Source of the DNA: Aquibium microcysteis
GTDB lineage: Bacteria; Pseudomonadota; Alphaproteobacteria; Rhizobiales; Rhizobiaceae
Assembly (NCBI RefSeq): GCF_014495845.1
Contig: NZ_CP061080.1
Location: 3,523,001 to 3,587,000 of the forward strand
Direction: 5' to 3'
DNA: 64,000 nt
In this document: positions 33,955 to 44,298 of the stretch, piece after piece
Numbering within the stretch: position 1 is the first letter of the stretch
Layout: each line of letters opens with the position of its first letter
The notes under the pieces: generated by a model
Databases searched by the model: none
Seen by the model: only the letters and a program-made list of their open reading frames with translations
What the model was told of the DNA's origin: nothing
Translations under genes and position numbers: made by a program

Positions 33955-34785
33955 ATGATCACGAGCATCGCCGAGCTGATCACCGACCGGATGGACGCGA
34001 TGCCGGCCGGCGAACGCCGCGCCGCCCAGACCCTGATCGCCAACTACCCGCTGGCCGGGCTGAAGACGGTTGCCGACTTCTCCCAGCTCGCCGGGGTCAG
34101 TTCTCCGACCATCCTGCGCTTCGTTGCCCGCCTCGGCTTCCACAACTATTCCGAGTTTCAGGCGGCGCTTCAGCATGAACTCGCGGCACAGCTGCAGTCC
34201 CCCCTCTCGCGCACCGAGCGCCAGCCCGGGCGGCGCGGCGAGGAACCGGCGACGCTCGCCGCCACGCTCGACAACATCCGCGAAACCTTCGGCCACGTCT
34301 CGCAGCGCCAGATCGACGAGATCGTCGCGCTTCTGGCGCATCCCCGCGCGAGCATCCACCTCGTCGGCGGCCGATTCACCGATCCGATCGCCCGCTACAT
34401 GGCGGCCCACATGACCATCATCCGTCCCGCGGTCTTCCATCTGTCAGGCCAGGAGAGCAACTGGCGCGACAGGCTGATCGACATGGGACGGCGCGACGTG
34501 CTCTTCGTCTTCGATATCCGGCGGTACCAGGACAGCCTGCTGCGGCTGGCGGAGACGGCACACAGGCGCGGCATCCGGATCGTCCTGGTGACCGACCAGT
34601 GGCTGTCGCCGATCGCCCGCTTCGCCCGGCACGTGGTGGCCGGGCGCACGGCCGTCCCTTCCGCGTGGGACTCGTCGGCGGCACTCTTCGTCTTCGCGGA
34701 GGTCCTGATCGGCGAACTGACGCGAAGGCTGGAGCATGAAAGCGCCGAGCGGATCGGCCAACTGGAGACCTTGCGCAAGGGCTGA
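33955..34785 (+). CDS. MurR/RpiR-family transcriptional regulator
   Basis: 276 residues. N-terminal HTH domain to about residue 77 (MPAGERRAAQTLIANYPLAGLKTVADFSQLAGVSSPTILRFVARLGFHNYSEFQ), then a SIS domain (about 125-250) that normally binds a phosphosugar but is also used in amino-acid and amine regulons. A GGAGGAGG ribosome site precedes the ATG. Divergent from the amidohydrolase-TRAP-glutamine synthetase operon, which it most likely controls. Confidence 0.9.
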   Translation: MITSIAELITDRMDAMPAGERRAAQTLIANYPLAGLKTVADFSQLAGVSSPTILRFVARLGFHNYSEFQAALQHELAAQLQSPLSRTERQPGRRGEEPATLAATLDNIRETFGHVSQRQIDEIVALLAHPRASIHLVGGRFTDPIARYMAAHMTIIRPAVFHLSGQESNWRDRLIDMGRRDVLFVFDIRRYQDSLLRLAETAHRRGIRIVLVTDQWLSPIARFARHVVAGRTAVPSAWDSSAALFVFAEVLIGELTRRLEHESAERIGQLETLRKG

Positions 34786-34994
34786 CGCCGGCTGCTGCCG
34801 GTCTCGCGTTGATCCGCAGGCCAAAGGAGCGCGTATTACAGAAGGTTAATCCAGTTCCGCGTGCATGGCCGCCGCAGGATGTACATAATGGACGCCCAAG
34901 AGCCTGGCGGGGCACCGGCAGTCGTCGATTCCCGGACGAAGCGGGGGAAGACGGTCCCGCAAGCGCCGCCAGACACCTCGCAACGGAGAACCGG

Positions 34995-36167
34995 ATGTCG
35001 ATCTGGAAACAGTCAGCACTGACCCTCGTCCTGATCGTTGCGGCGTTCTTCGGATGGCTCCGCTTCTACCCCGGAGCGCCGGAGACCCTCGCCGGCATGG
35101 GGATCACGAACGTTCCCTTCGCCCCGCAGGCCGCTCCGGGCGGCGCGGCTGCGCCGGCGGACGGGAGGGGCGGCGGCGGTTTCGGCGGCCAGCAGTCGGC
35201 GGTCGTCGCCCAGCCGGTTCTCGAACTGACGATCAACGACCGCCTCTCGGCCATCGGCACCGGCCGCGCGGTCCGTTCGGTCGTCGTTACGCCCTTCGCG
35301 AGCGGCCGGCTGACGGAGTTGCTGGTCGAATCGGGCGCCACCGTGGCACGCGGCGACGTCATCGCGCGGCTCGATTCGCAGGCCGAGCGGATCGAACTCG
35401 ATCGGGCGCAGGTGACCCTGCGCGATGCGCAGGCGCGGGTCGAGCGCTTCCAGGCGCTGCGCAACTCCGCCGCCGCCACGGCGGTGCAGCTCGCCGATGC
35501 CGAGGTCCAGCTCGACAATGCGCGGCTCGCGCTGCGCGACGCCGAACTCGCGCTCGAGCGCCGCTCCGTCGAGGCGCCGATCGGCGGGGTCGTCGGCATT
35601 CTGCCGATCACCGCCGGGAACTACGTCACGTCGTCGACCGAGATCGCCACGATCGACGACCGCTCGGAAATCCTCGTCGACTTCTGGGTGCCCGAGCGCT
35701 TCGCGGGGATGATCACCGTCGGCTCCTCGCTCACCGCGGCCTCCGTGGCGCGGCCGGGAGAAGTGTTCGAGGGCAACGTCAGCGCGGTCGACAACCGCAT
35801 CGAGACCGACAGCCGCACGCTGCGGGTTCAGGCGCGGCTTCCCAATCCCAGCGACAGGCTGCGCGCCGGCATGGCGTTCGAAGTGAGCATGCGCTTCCCC
35901 GGCGACACTTTCCCGGCGGTCGATCCGCTGGCTGTGCAGTGGGGCACCGACGGCGCCTATGTCTGGGCGATCCGGGACGGCCGGGCTGAACGCGTCGCCG
36001 TCCGGATCATCCAGCGCAACACCGACAGCGTGCTCGTCGATGCACCGCTGACGCTGCAGGATGCCGTGGTGACGGAGGGTCTCCACGCCGTCCGTGAAGG
36101 CGCGGAGGTCCGGATCGCAGGCCGGGCCGGCGAGACCGCGGCGCCCGCCGCGGCAGGCGGATCCTGA
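34995..36167 (+). CDS. RND efflux periplasmic adaptor subunit (MFP family)
   Basis: 390 residues. A single N-terminal membrane anchor (SALTLVLIVAAFFGWLRFYPG) is followed by a Gly/Ala-rich linker, a lipoyl half-motif SGRLTELLVESGATVARGDVIARLD, a coiled-coil hairpin (about 120-180) and beta-barrel segments RSVEAPIGGVVGILPITAGNYV. It links the RND pump to an outer-membrane channel. The ATG at 34995 is used because the open frame before it has no membrane-fusion features. It lies 14 bp before the pump gene. No outer-membrane factor or regulator gene is adjacent, so a TolC-like partner elsewhere is needed. Confidence 0.92.
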   Translation: MSIWKQSALTLVLIVAAFFGWLRFYPGAPETLAGMGITNVPFAPQAAPGGAAAPADGRGGGGFGGQQSAVVAQPVLELTINDRLSAIGTGRAVRSVVVTPFASGRLTELLVESGATVARGDVIARLDSQAERIELDRAQVTLRDAQARVERFQALRNSAAATAVQLADAEVQLDNARLALRDAELALERRSVEAPIGGVVGILPITAGNYVTSSTEIATIDDRSEILVDFWVPERFAGMITVGSSLTAASVARPGEVFEGNVSAVDNRIETDSRTLRVQARLPNPSDRLRAGMAFEVSMRFPGDTFPAVDPLAVQWGTDGAYVWAIRDGRAERVAVRIIQRNTDSVLVDAPLTLQDAVVTEGLHAVREGAEVRIAGRAGETAAPAAAGGS

Positions 36168-36181
36168 CCGGAGGCTCGATC

Positions 36182-39100
36182 ATGGACTTCAAGACCGAAC
36201 GCCAGGAAAACAGCCTGACCGCGCTGTTCGTGCGCCGTCCCGTCCTCGCCTTCGTGTTCAACACGCTGATCGTTGTGGCCGGTCTCGCCGCCTTCTTCGG
36301 CGTCGAGATCCGCGAATTGCCCGACGTCGACCAGCCGGTCATCACCATCCGGACCGATTTCGCTGGCGCTGCGGCCGAGACGATCGACCGCGAACTGACC
36401 GGCGTGATCGAAGGCGCCGTCTCCCGCGTCGCGGGCGTGAAGTCGATCTCGTCCTCGTCCTCGTTCGGCGAAAGCCGCGTGACGGTGGAGTTCCGGGACG
36501 ATGTCGACATCGACACCGCCGCGTCCGATCTGCGCGATGCCGTGGGGCGCGTCGTCAACAACCTGCCCGAAGACGCCGACGCCTCGCGCATCGTCAAGGC
36601 GGACGCCAATGCGCAGGCCGTCGTCCGGCTCGGCGTCACCTCCGACCGGATGTCCGTGGAGGACATGACGGTTCTCGTCGAGGACGAGGTCGTCGACGCC
36701 TTGTCGGCCGTACCGGGCGTCGCCGACGTTCAGGTGTATGGCGACCGCAGCAAGATCTTCCGCATCGACATCGACCAGGGGAAGATGGCGAGCCTGAACC
36801 TGACCGTCGCCGACCTGACGAGCGCCCTCTCCTCCATTTCGTTCGACACGCCCGCCGGCTCGCTCACGTCCAACACACAGGACCTGATCGTCCGCGCCAC
36901 CGCCTCCGTGAACTCGCCCGAAGCCTTCGAGAACCTGATCATCAACCGGCGCGCGCGGCTGGGCGATTTCGCCACGGTGACGCTCGGCCCCGACATCGGC
37001 CAGTCGCAGCTGCGGGCCAACGGCAAGCCCGGCATCGGTCTCGGCATCATCCGGGCCGCACAATCCAACACGCTCGAAATCTCTCAGGGCGTGCGCGAGG
37101 CGGCCGCCCGCATCCAGCAGAACCTGCCCGAGGGCATGACCATCGAGATCACCAGCGACGACGCCACCTTCATCAACGGCGCCATCCACGAGGTCGAGAT
37201 CGCGCTGCTGATCTCGGTCAGCGTGGTGCTGCTGATCATCTTCCTGTTCCTGTGGGACTGGCGCGCCACGATCATTCCCGGCCTCGCCATGCCGGTGGCG
37301 CTGATCGGCACGCTGGCCGCGATCTATCTGGTCGGCTTCTCGGTCAACATCCTCACCCTGCTCGCCCTCGTCCTGGCGACGGGCCTCGTGGTCGACGACG
37401 CCATCGTGGTGCTGGAGAACATCGTGCGGCGCCGCAACGAGGGCATGGGCCCGCGCGCGGCTGCGGTGCTCGGTACCGAGGAGGTGTTCTTCGCCGTCAT
37501 CGCCACGACGGCGACGCTGATCGCCGTCTTCGTGCCGCTGTCCTTCCTGCCTGGTCAGACCGGCGGACTGTTCCGCGAGTTCGGCTTCGTGCTGGCGATC
37601 GCGGTGTTCCTGTCGTCGCTAGTCGCCCTGTCGCTCTGTCCAATGCTGGCCTCGCGCATTCTCAGGGAAGGCGCGGAGCAGGAGGGACATGGTGGCCTGA
37701 TCGGCGGCATCGGCGGCGCGATGGCAGGGCTGTACCGGCGCATGCTGCGCGCATGCCTCGACGCACCGATGGTGGTCGTCGCGGTCTCCATCCTCTTCGC
37801 CGCGCTCGCCGGCAGCCTCTATCCGACGATCAAGTCGGAACTGACGCCCTCCGAGGATCGCTCGCAGGCCTTCCTGCGCATCTCCGCTCCGCAGGGCGTC
37901 AGCCTCGACTACCTCGCCCAGCAGATGCGCGCGATCGAGACCCTCCTGCAGCCCTTGCGCGAGAGTGGCGAGATCACCAGCACTTTCGCCATCGCCGGCT
38001 CCGGCGGCTCGTCCAACAGCGGCTTCATGGTGCTTCGGCTCGCCGACTGGCAGGATCGCGAGCGCTCCCAGCAGGCGATCGTCGCCGACATCAGCAGGAT
38101 CGTCCAGAACGTGCCAGGCGTGCGCGCCTTCGCTTTCCAGCCCAACAGCCTCGGTATCCGCGGCGCCGGCAGCGGCCTTCAGTTCGCGGTCGCGGGCAAC
38201 AATTACGCCGATTTGCGCGAGGCGGCGCAGAAGATCGTCGCCGACCTCGAGCGCGACCCGCGGTTCCGGCAGGCACGACTGTCGACGGACGCGAGCCAGC
38301 CGCAGCTCTCGGTTTCGATCGATCGCGAGCGCGCCTCCGACCTGGGGATCGAGATCAACGGCCTCGGAGCGGCCATGCAGGCCATGCTCGACGGCCGACA
38401 GGTGGGCCAGGTGTTCATCGACGACCGCTCCTTCGACGTGAAGCTGGTCTCTACCACCAATCCGATCAACGACCCGACGGATCTGGAGAACGTCTTCATC
38501 CGCACGGGCGACGGCCGCTTCGTCCCCGTTGCCACCATTGCGACGCTGCGCGAGCAGGCGGTTGCGCCGGGTCTCGATCGCGAGCAGCAGCTTCGCTCGG
38601 TGGGCATCACCTCGGCGCTCGCGTCCGATTTCGCCCTCGGCGAGGCCTATCAGGTCGCGCAGGCGATCGCCGAACCGCATCTGCCGGCGGGCGCGCGGAT
38701 CATTCCGCTGGCGGAGGCCGCCACGCTCGGCGAGCAGTCCTCGTCGATGGCGCGGACCTTCGGCTTCGCCATCGTCATCATCCTTCTGGTGCTCGCCGCG
38801 CAGTTCGAGAGCTTCGTCTCGGCCGTCATCATCATGGCGACCGTGCCGCTGGGACTCGCCTGCGCGGTGTTCGCCATGCTCCTCACGGGCACGAGCATGA
38901 ACGTCTACAGCCAGATCGGCCTCGTCCTCCTCGTCGGCATCATGGCCAAGAACGGCATCCTGATCGTCGAGTTCGCCAACCAGCTGCGCGACCGCGGCCA
39001 GGGCGTCCGCGAGGCGATCGAGAACGCCGCCAACATCCGGCTGCGCCCGGTGATGATGACCATGATCTGCACCATCGTCGGCGGCGTGCCGCTGATCCTG

Positions 39101-39313
39101 GCTGAGGGCGCCGGCGCGGAAGCCCGAATCGCGCTCGGCTGGGTCATCGTCGGCGGCCTCGGCCTCGCCACCGCCTCGACGCTGTTCCTCACCCCGGTCG
39201 CTTACCTCATCCTCGGCCGCTTCGTGACACCGAAGGCGCACGAGGAAGAACGGCTGCATCGTGAGATCGAGGCCGCGCGCAATCCGGCACCGTCGCCGGT
39301 GCCGGGCGAATAG
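36182..39313 (+). CDS. RND efflux pump inner-membrane transporter (AcrB/HAE1 family)
   Basis: 1043 residues, full length for the family. The N-terminal FVRRPVLAFVFNTLIVVAGLAAFFGV is the first helix, followed by a large periplasmic domain; helix 4 carries ATGLVVDDAIVVLENI with the paired Asp residues used in proton transfer, and a second half repeats the pattern (GLVLLVGIMAKNGILIVEFANQLRDRG). It acts with the adaptor gene just upstream. The loops resemble MdtB/MexF-like multidrug pumps rather than CusA metal pumps, because no metal-binding methionine cluster is seen. The substrate is not predictable. Confidence 0.95.
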   Translation: MDFKTERQENSLTALFVRRPVLAFVFNTLIVVAGLAAFFGVEIRELPDVDQPVITIRTDFAGAAAETIDRELTGVIEGAVSRVAGVKSISSSSSFGESRVTVEFRDDVDIDTAASDLRDAVGRVVNNLPEDADASRIVKADANAQAVVRLGVTSDRMSVEDMTVLVEDEVVDALSAVPGVADVQVYGDRSKIFRIDIDQGKMASLNLTVADLTSALSSISFDTPAGSLTSNTQDLIVRATASVNSPEAFENLIINRRARLGDFATVTLGPDIGQSQLRANGKPGIGLGIIRAAQSNTLEISQGVREAAARIQQNLPEGMTIEITSDDATFINGAIHEVEIALLISVSVVLLIIFLFLWDWRATIIPGLAMPVALIGTLAAIYLVGFSVNILTLLALVLATGLVVDDAIVVLENIVRRRNEGMGPRAAAVLGTEEVFFAVIATTATLIAVFVPLSFLPGQTGGLFREFGFVLAIAVFLSSLVALSLCPMLASRILREGAEQEGHGGLIGGIGGAMAGLYRRMLRACLDAPMVVVAVSILFAALAGSLYPTIKSELTPSEDRSQAFLRISAPQGVSLDYLAQQMRAIETLLQPLRESGEITSTFAIAGSGGSSNSGFMVLRLADWQDRERSQQAIVADISRIVQNVPGVRAFAFQPNSLGIRGAGSGLQFAVAGNNYADLREAAQKIVADLERDPRFRQARLSTDASQPQLSVSIDRERASDLGIEINGLGAAMQAMLDGRQVGQVFIDDRSFDVKLVSTTNPINDPTDLENVFIRTGDGRFVPVATIATLREQAVAPGLDREQQLRSVGITSALASDFALGEAYQVAQAIAEPHLPAGARIIPLAEAATLGEQSSSMARTFGFAIVIILLVLAAQFESFVSAVIIMATVPLGLACAVFAMLLTGTSMNVYSQIGLVLLVGIMAKNGILIVEFANQLRDRGQGVREAIENAANIRLRPVMMTMICTIVGGVPLILAEGAGAEARIALGWVIVGGLGLATASTLFLTPVAYLILGRFVTPKAHEEERLHREIEAARNPAPSPVPGE

Positions 39314-39347
39314 CGGGGGGGGAGCGCCGCCGGCCTCGTGCCGGAGG

Positions 39348-40970
39348 TCAGGTCCGGAGGCCCGGTGCCTCCTGGCCGGTCCGCTGAACGTATTCGACAT
39401 AGCCGCCGCCATAAGCGTGCATGCCGTCCGGCGTCAGCTCCAGCACCCGGTTCGACAGGGCGGCCAGGAAATGCCGGTCGTGGCTGACGAACAGCATGGC
39501 GCCCTCGTAGCGCGCCAGCGCCTCGATCAGCATCTGCTTGGTAGCGATGTCGAGATGGTTGGTCGGCTCGTCGAGCACGAGGAAGTTCGGCGGATCGAAC
39601 AGCATCCGGGCCATCACCAGCCGCACCTTCTCGCCACCCGAAAGCACCCGGCACTTCTTTTCGATCTCGTCGCCGGTGAAGCCGAAGCAGCCGGCGAGCG
39701 CGCGCAGCGGCGCCTGGCCCGCCTGCGGAAAGGAATCTTCCAGCCACTCCAGGATCGTCGCCTCCCCGTCGAGCAGTTCCATCGCATGCTGGGCGAAGTA
39801 GCCCATCTTCACGCTCGGGCCGCGCGCCACCGTGCCGTCGTCTGGCTCGGCCGCGCCGGCAACCAGCTTCAGCAACGTGGACTTGCCGGCGCCGTTGACG
39901 CCCATGACGCACCAGCGCTCGCCGCGGCGGACCTGGAAGTCGAGACCCTCGTAGATCCGGCGTGAGCCGTAGCTCTTGTGCACGTTCTTCAGGGTCGCGA
40001 CGTCCTCGCCCGAGCGCGGCGCCGGCTGGAACTCGAAGCGCACCGTCTGCTGACGCTTCGGGGGTTCGACACGGTCGATCTTGTCGAGCTTCTTCACCCG
40101 GCTCTGCACCTGCGCGGCATGGCTGGCCCGTGCCTTGAAGCGCTCGATGAAGGCGATCTCCTTGGCCAGCATCGCCTGCTGGCGCTCGAACTGGGCCTGC
40201 TGCTGCACCTCGGCCAGCGCCCGCTGCTGCCGGTAGAACTCGTAGTCGCCCGAATAGGAGGTCAGCGCGCCGCCGTCGATCTCGATGATCTTGCCGACGA
40301 TGCGATTCATGAAGGCGCGGTCGTGCGAGGTCATCACCAGCGCACCGTCGAAGCCCTTGAGGAAGGATTCGAGCCAGATCAGGCTCTCGATGTCGAGATG
40401 GTTCGACGGCTCGTCGAGAAGCATGACGTCCGGCCGCATCAGCAGGATCTTGGCGAGCGCCACGCGCATCTTCCAGCCGCCGGACAGCTTGCCGACATCG
40501 CCGTTCATCATCTCGTCGCTGAAGCCGAGCCCGCCCAGCACCTCGCGCGCACGGCCGTCGAGCGCGTAGCCGTCGAGCTCGTCGTACTTGGCCTGCACCT
40601 CGCCGTAGCGCTCGATGATCTCGTCCATGCGGTCGGCCTGGTCCGGATCGCCCATGGCGGCCTCGAGTTCGGCCATCTCGGCCGCGAGCACGCTGACGGG
40701 ACCGACGCCGTCCATCACTTCGACGACCGCGCTGCGGCCCGTCATGTCGCCGACGTCCTGGCTGAAGTAGCCAATGCGGATGCCGCGATCGACCGAGACC
40801 TGGCCTTCGTCGGGCAGTTCCTCGCCCGTCATCATGCGAAACAGCGTGGACTTGCCGGCACCGTTCGGACCCACGAGGCCGACCTTCTCGCCGCGCTGGA
40901 TCGCCGCCGACGCTTCTATGAAGACGATCTGCTTGCCGTTCTGTTTGCCGATGCTTTCGAGACGGATCAT
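39348..40970 (-). CDS. ABC-F family ATPase (ribosome-associated type)
   Basis: 540 residues, two ABC domains in one chain and no membrane segments. Walker A motifs GPNGAGKST and GVNGAGKST; signatures LSGGWKMRVALAK and LSGGEKVRLVMAR; Walker B LLDEPSNHLD and VLDEPTNHLD; switch His in TSHDR and VSHDR. The linker between domains is charged and helical (FYRQQRALAEVQQQAQFERQQ). This is the Uup/EttA/YbiT type acting on translating ribosomes, closest in architecture to YbiT. The start at 40970 gives MIRLESIGKQNGKQ; upstream frame is not conserved. Convergent with the RND gene. Confidence 0.92.
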   Translation of the reverse strand: MIRLESIGKQNGKQIVFIEASAAIQRGEKVGLVGPNGAGKSTLFRMMTGEELPDEGQVSVDRGIRIGYFSQDVGDMTGRSAVVEVMDGVGPVSVLAAEMAELEAAMGDPDQADRMDEIIERYGEVQAKYDELDGYALDGRAREVLGGLGFSDEMMNGDVGKLSGGWKMRVALAKILLMRPDVMLLDEPSNHLDIESLIWLESFLKGFDGALVMTSHDRAFMNRIVGKIIEIDGGALTSYSGDYEFYRQQRALAEVQQQAQFERQQAMLAKEIAFIERFKARASHAAQVQSRVKKLDKIDRVEPPKRQQTVRFEFQPAPRSGEDVATLKNVHKSYGSRRIYEGLDFQVRRGERWCVMGVNGAGKSTLLKLVAGAAEPDDGTVARGPSVKMGYFAQHAMELLDGEATILEWLEDSFPQAGQAPLRALAGCFGFTGDEIEKKCRVLSGGEKVRLVMARMLFDPPNFLVLDEPTNHLDIATKQMLIEALARYEGAMLFVSHDRHFLAALSNRVLELTPDGMHAYGGGYVEYVQRTGQEAPGLRT

Positions 40971-41097
40971 GCGGGGACACCTGGTTGGCGGGGCCATCGC
41001 CTTTCGCAGATGCGAAGGACGCGTCCCTAAACCATCGCGGCGGCACAGGCGCAAGCCCTTCCTCCGGCGCGCTGCTTCAGCCGGACGGCCTCTGAAA

Positions 41098-41130
41098 CGA
41101 AAAAGGCCGGCGGATCGCTCCGCCGGCCTT
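41098..41130 (-). terminator. Rho-independent terminator of the Liv operon
   Basis: Perfect 12-bp stem, AAGGCCGGCGGA with TCCGCCGGCCTT, closed by a four-base loop, and on the minus strand a TTTTT run follows. It lies 22 bp after the stop of the branched-chain-type receptor gene and ends that operon. Confidence 0.9.
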
Positions 41131-41151
41131 CCGATCGTCGGATTCGAACGA

Positions 41152-42327
41152 TCAGTTCGACTTGGTCGGATCGACGCGGCCGACTTCGACCCATTTGCCG
41201 CCATCCACCTTGGAGATGACGATCAGGTCGCCGCCCTGGTGATCGGCGCCGTAGTTGACCGGCACGTCGTTGACGACGTCGTCGTACTGCAGGCCTTCCA
41301 TCGCCGTGCGGAAGCTGTCGGCCGTCAGGTCCTTGCCCGCCGCCTCCAGCGCCTTCACCAGCGCGTCGGCCGCGCTGTAGCCGAGCTGGGCGGCGGTATC
41401 AGCCGGCTGCCCGGCGAAGGCCTGGAACTTGTCGGCCCATTCCTTCACCGCCGGGTTGTCGAGACGGTTCTCGTAGTCGGACCAGCCGGCAGCGGCGTAG
41501 TAGCCCTCGGTCACGCCTTCCGGCACCTTGGCGACGGCGGTGTTGAAGCCCGCCGACGAGCCGATGAACGAAACGTCCGTCCAGCCGAGCTTCTTGGCCG
41601 TTCCGAAGGCCACGATCGTCTGGCGCACGCCGAGCGCGGTTGCCACGATGTCGCAGCCCGCCTCTTTCAGCTTCTGGATCGATCCCACGAAGTCCTGCTC
41701 GTCGGGCTTGTGGGTGGTCTCCGCCGCCCAGGTCAGCCCCATGGCCTCGGCCTGGTCCTTGGCGCCTTCCTCGATCTCCTTGCCGAAGTCGGACGGGATG
41801 TACATGGCGCAGACTTCCTTGGCGCCCTTCTCCTCCGCGAGCAGCTTCACGCCGGCGCGAAGCTGGTCGTAATAGGACGAGAAGCCGGCATACTTGAAGG
41901 CGATGTCGCCCTCGAGCATCTGGCGCGCGGCCGTCAGCGGACCGACATTGGCGACCTGCTTGGACGCCATGATCGGGAAGCCGGCGATGTTGTGCGGCGT
42001 ACCGAGGTTCAGGATCATCGCGAAGACCTGATCGGAATTGACCAGCTTGTTGAAGTTCTGCACCGCCTTCGGCACCTGGTAGCCGTGGTCCTCCACCACG
42101 AAGCGGATCTTGCGGCCATGGATGCCGCCGGCCGCGTTGACCTCCTCGAAGACCTGCTGCGCCGCCTTGATGGCGCCGACGTTGAAGGCGGCGAAGATGC
42201 CCGAAAGATCGCCGTTCGAGCCGATGACGATCTCGGTGTCGGACACGCCCTGGGTGGCGTGCGCGGCCGATGCCATGCCGGCCGCAAGGCCCATGACGAG
42301 CACGCTCTTTCCGATGATGGATTTCAT
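41152..42327 (-). CDS. ABC transporter substrate-binding protein, branched-chain amino acid (LivJ) family
   Basis: 391-residue periplasmic receptor with a signal peptide ending MASAAHA. It begins TQGVSDTEIVIGSNGDLSGIFAAFNVGAIKAAQQVFEEVNAAGGIHGRKI, the standard opening of Peripla_BP_6 receptors. It is last in the operon after the acyl-CoA ligase and is followed by a terminator. In this context (ligase, acyl-CoA dehydrogenase) the ligand is more likely a carboxylic acid than leucine. Confidence 0.92.
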   Translation of the reverse strand: MKSIIGKSVLVMGLAAGMASAAHATQGVSDTEIVIGSNGDLSGIFAAFNVGAIKAAQQVFEEVNAAGGIHGRKIRFVVEDHGYQVPKAVQNFNKLVNSDQVFAMILNLGTPHNIAGFPIMASKQVANVGPLTAARQMLEGDIAFKYAGFSSYYDQLRAGVKLLAEEKGAKEVCAMYIPSDFGKEIEEGAKDQAEAMGLTWAAETTHKPDEQDFVGSIQKLKEAGCDIVATALGVRQTIVAFGTAKKLGWTDVSFIGSSAGFNTAVAKVPEGVTEGYYAAAGWSDYENRLDNPAVKEWADKFQAFAGQPADTAAQLGYSAADALVKALEAAGKDLTADSFRTAMEGLQYDDVVNDVPVNYGADHQGGDLIVISKVDGGKWVEVGRVDPTKSN

Positions 42328-42350
42328 GATGTCAGTCTCCTCCTTGTTGT

Positions 42351-44264
42351 TCAGTTCCCGGCATGGCCGTTCTGGCCATACATATCGTCGATCAGCTTCT
42401 TGTGTTTCTGTTCGACGAAACTCCTCTTAAGCTTCATCGTGGCCGTAAGCTCATCGTCCTCCGCGGTGAGCAGCACATCGATCAGGCGAAAGTCCTTGAT
42501 CTGTTCGACGCGAGCGAACTCGCTGTTGGTCTCGGCGACGACGCCGCCGATCAGGTCGCGCACCTCCTGCGCCGCGCAGAGCGAGCGGAAGTCGTTGAAC
42601 GGCACGCGACGCTCCTGCGCAAACTTCTCGACGTTCTCCTGGTCGATCATGATCAGGCACGACAGGAACTTGCGCTTGTCGCCGATCACGACCGCGTCGG
42701 AAATGTAGGGCGAGAACTTCAGCCGGTTCTCGATCTCGGCAGGCGTGATGTTCTTGCCGCCCGCCGTGATGATGATGTCCTTGACGCGGCCGGTGACGGT
42801 GACGAAGCCCTGATTGTCGATCTTGCCGACGTCGCCCGTCTTCAGCCAGCCGTCCTCGCTGATCGTCTCGGCGGTCTTCTCCGGCTTGTTCCAGTAGCCC
42901 TTGAAGACGTTGCCACCCTTGTACTGGATCTCACCATCGGGAGCGATGCGGACCTGCCCCCCCGGCACGACGGGACCGACGCTGCCGGTCTTGTAGCTCT
43001 CGATCAGGTTGACCGAGATGACGCCGGAACTCTCGGTCATGCCGTAGCCTTCGAGCACGGTGATGCCGACCGAGCGGTACCAGCGCAGCAGGTCGGGCGA
43101 GATCGGCGCTGCACCCGTGGTTCCGCGGCGCAGCCGCTCGAACCCCAGCATGCGGCGCAGGTTCTTCAGCACCATGAAATCCCAGAAGGCATAGGCGAGC
43201 CTGGTTCCGGGCGGCACCGGATCGCCGTTCTCCAGCGCTTCCGCCCGTGCGCGCCCGGCGGCGAGCGCGCGCCTGTAGGCCCACTTTCCGATACCCGTCG
43301 CCTCGTTGGCCATGATGGTAACGCGCGAATAGATCTTCTCCCAGACGCGCGGTACGGCCGTGAAGACATGCGGCGAGACCTCGCGGACGTTGTCGAACAC
43401 CGTCTCCGGGCTCTCCGCGAAATTCACCGTCGAACGCAGCCCGATCGGCGTGAAGACGCTGATCAGCCGCTCGAGGATGTGGCAGAGCGGCAGGAAGCAG
43501 AGCTGTTCGTCGGTGCTCTCGACCGGCAGGGTCAGCACCGAGCCGATGATGGACACGATGATGTTCTGGTGACTGATCATGGCGCCCTTCGGCGGCCCGG
43601 TGGTGCCGGAGGTGTAGACGAGGATCGCCGTGTCCTTCGGATCCGACTTCGCGATCTCTTCGTCGAAACGGTCCGGATTTGCCTTCAGGAAGTCGCGGCC
43701 GACCCGGTATAGATCGTCGAGAAAGATCACCTTCTCGTCGGAAAAGTCGTGCAGCCCCTCGCGGTCGTAGACGATGACCTTCGCCAGGCCCGGCATCTGG
43801 TCCTTGACCGACAGGTACTTGTCGAGCTGCTCGTCGTTCTCGACGAACAGGAACCGGCTGTCGGAATCGTTGACGAGATAGGCGAGCTGCTTGGCTGAGT
43901 CGGTGGTGTAGACGCCCGACGAGATGCCCCCGACCGACTGCACGCCGAGGTCGGTGTAGATCCACTCCTTGTTGTCCTCCGACAGGATCGACACGACCTC
44001 GCCGCGCTTCAGTCCCAGCGCGACCAGCCCGAGCCCGATCAGCCGGGCGTGATCGTAGAAGTCTGTCCATGTGTAGGACAGCCAGATGCCGTAATCCTTC
44101 TCGCGGTGCGCCACCTTGGTCTTCAGTTCCTGGCAGCGCTGCCGGAACAGCTTGGCCAGCGTGTCGCAACCGTCGAAATAGAACGGTCCCGGACCCTCCA
44201 GATCGGCGTTGAAGGAAAAGCCGCGCACCGTCTGCATCTGCGGCAGTCTCTCGGCGATGGTCAT
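42351..44264 (-). CDS. Long-chain acyl-CoA synthetase-like AMP-binding protein
   Basis: 637 residues, longer than medium-chain ligases and of the FadD15/ACSL type. P-loop VYTSGTTGPPKGA, LEGYGMTESSGV, the hinge WLKTGDVGKIDNQGFVTVTGRVKDIIITAGGKNI and a C-terminal KLKRSFVEQKHKKLIDDMYG. It activates a long or aromatic acid to its CoA ester. The gene sits between livF and the receptor gene, so import and CoA trapping are probably coupled. Alphaproteobacterial Liv clusters often contain such a ligase. Confidence 0.9.
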   Translation of the reverse strand: MTIAERLPQMQTVRGFSFNADLEGPGPFYFDGCDTLAKLFRQRCQELKTKVAHREKDYGIWLSYTWTDFYDHARLIGLGLVALGLKRGEVVSILSEDNKEWIYTDLGVQSVGGISSGVYTTDSAKQLAYLVNDSDSRFLFVENDEQLDKYLSVKDQMPGLAKVIVYDREGLHDFSDEKVIFLDDLYRVGRDFLKANPDRFDEEIAKSDPKDTAILVYTSGTTGPPKGAMISHQNIIVSIIGSVLTLPVESTDEQLCFLPLCHILERLISVFTPIGLRSTVNFAESPETVFDNVREVSPHVFTAVPRVWEKIYSRVTIMANEATGIGKWAYRRALAAGRARAEALENGDPVPPGTRLAYAFWDFMVLKNLRRMLGFERLRRGTTGAAPISPDLLRWYRSVGITVLEGYGMTESSGVISVNLIESYKTGSVGPVVPGGQVRIAPDGEIQYKGGNVFKGYWNKPEKTAETISEDGWLKTGDVGKIDNQGFVTVTGRVKDIIITAGGKNITPAEIENRLKFSPYISDAVVIGDKRKFLSCLIMIDQENVEKFAQERRVPFNDFRSLCAAQEVRDLIGGVVAETNSEFARVEQIKDFRLIDVLLTAEDDELTATMKLKRSFVEQKHKKLIDDMYGQNGHAGN

Positions 44265-44298
44265 CCGGGTCTCCTCCCCTTGCCTTGCCTGTTGCCGG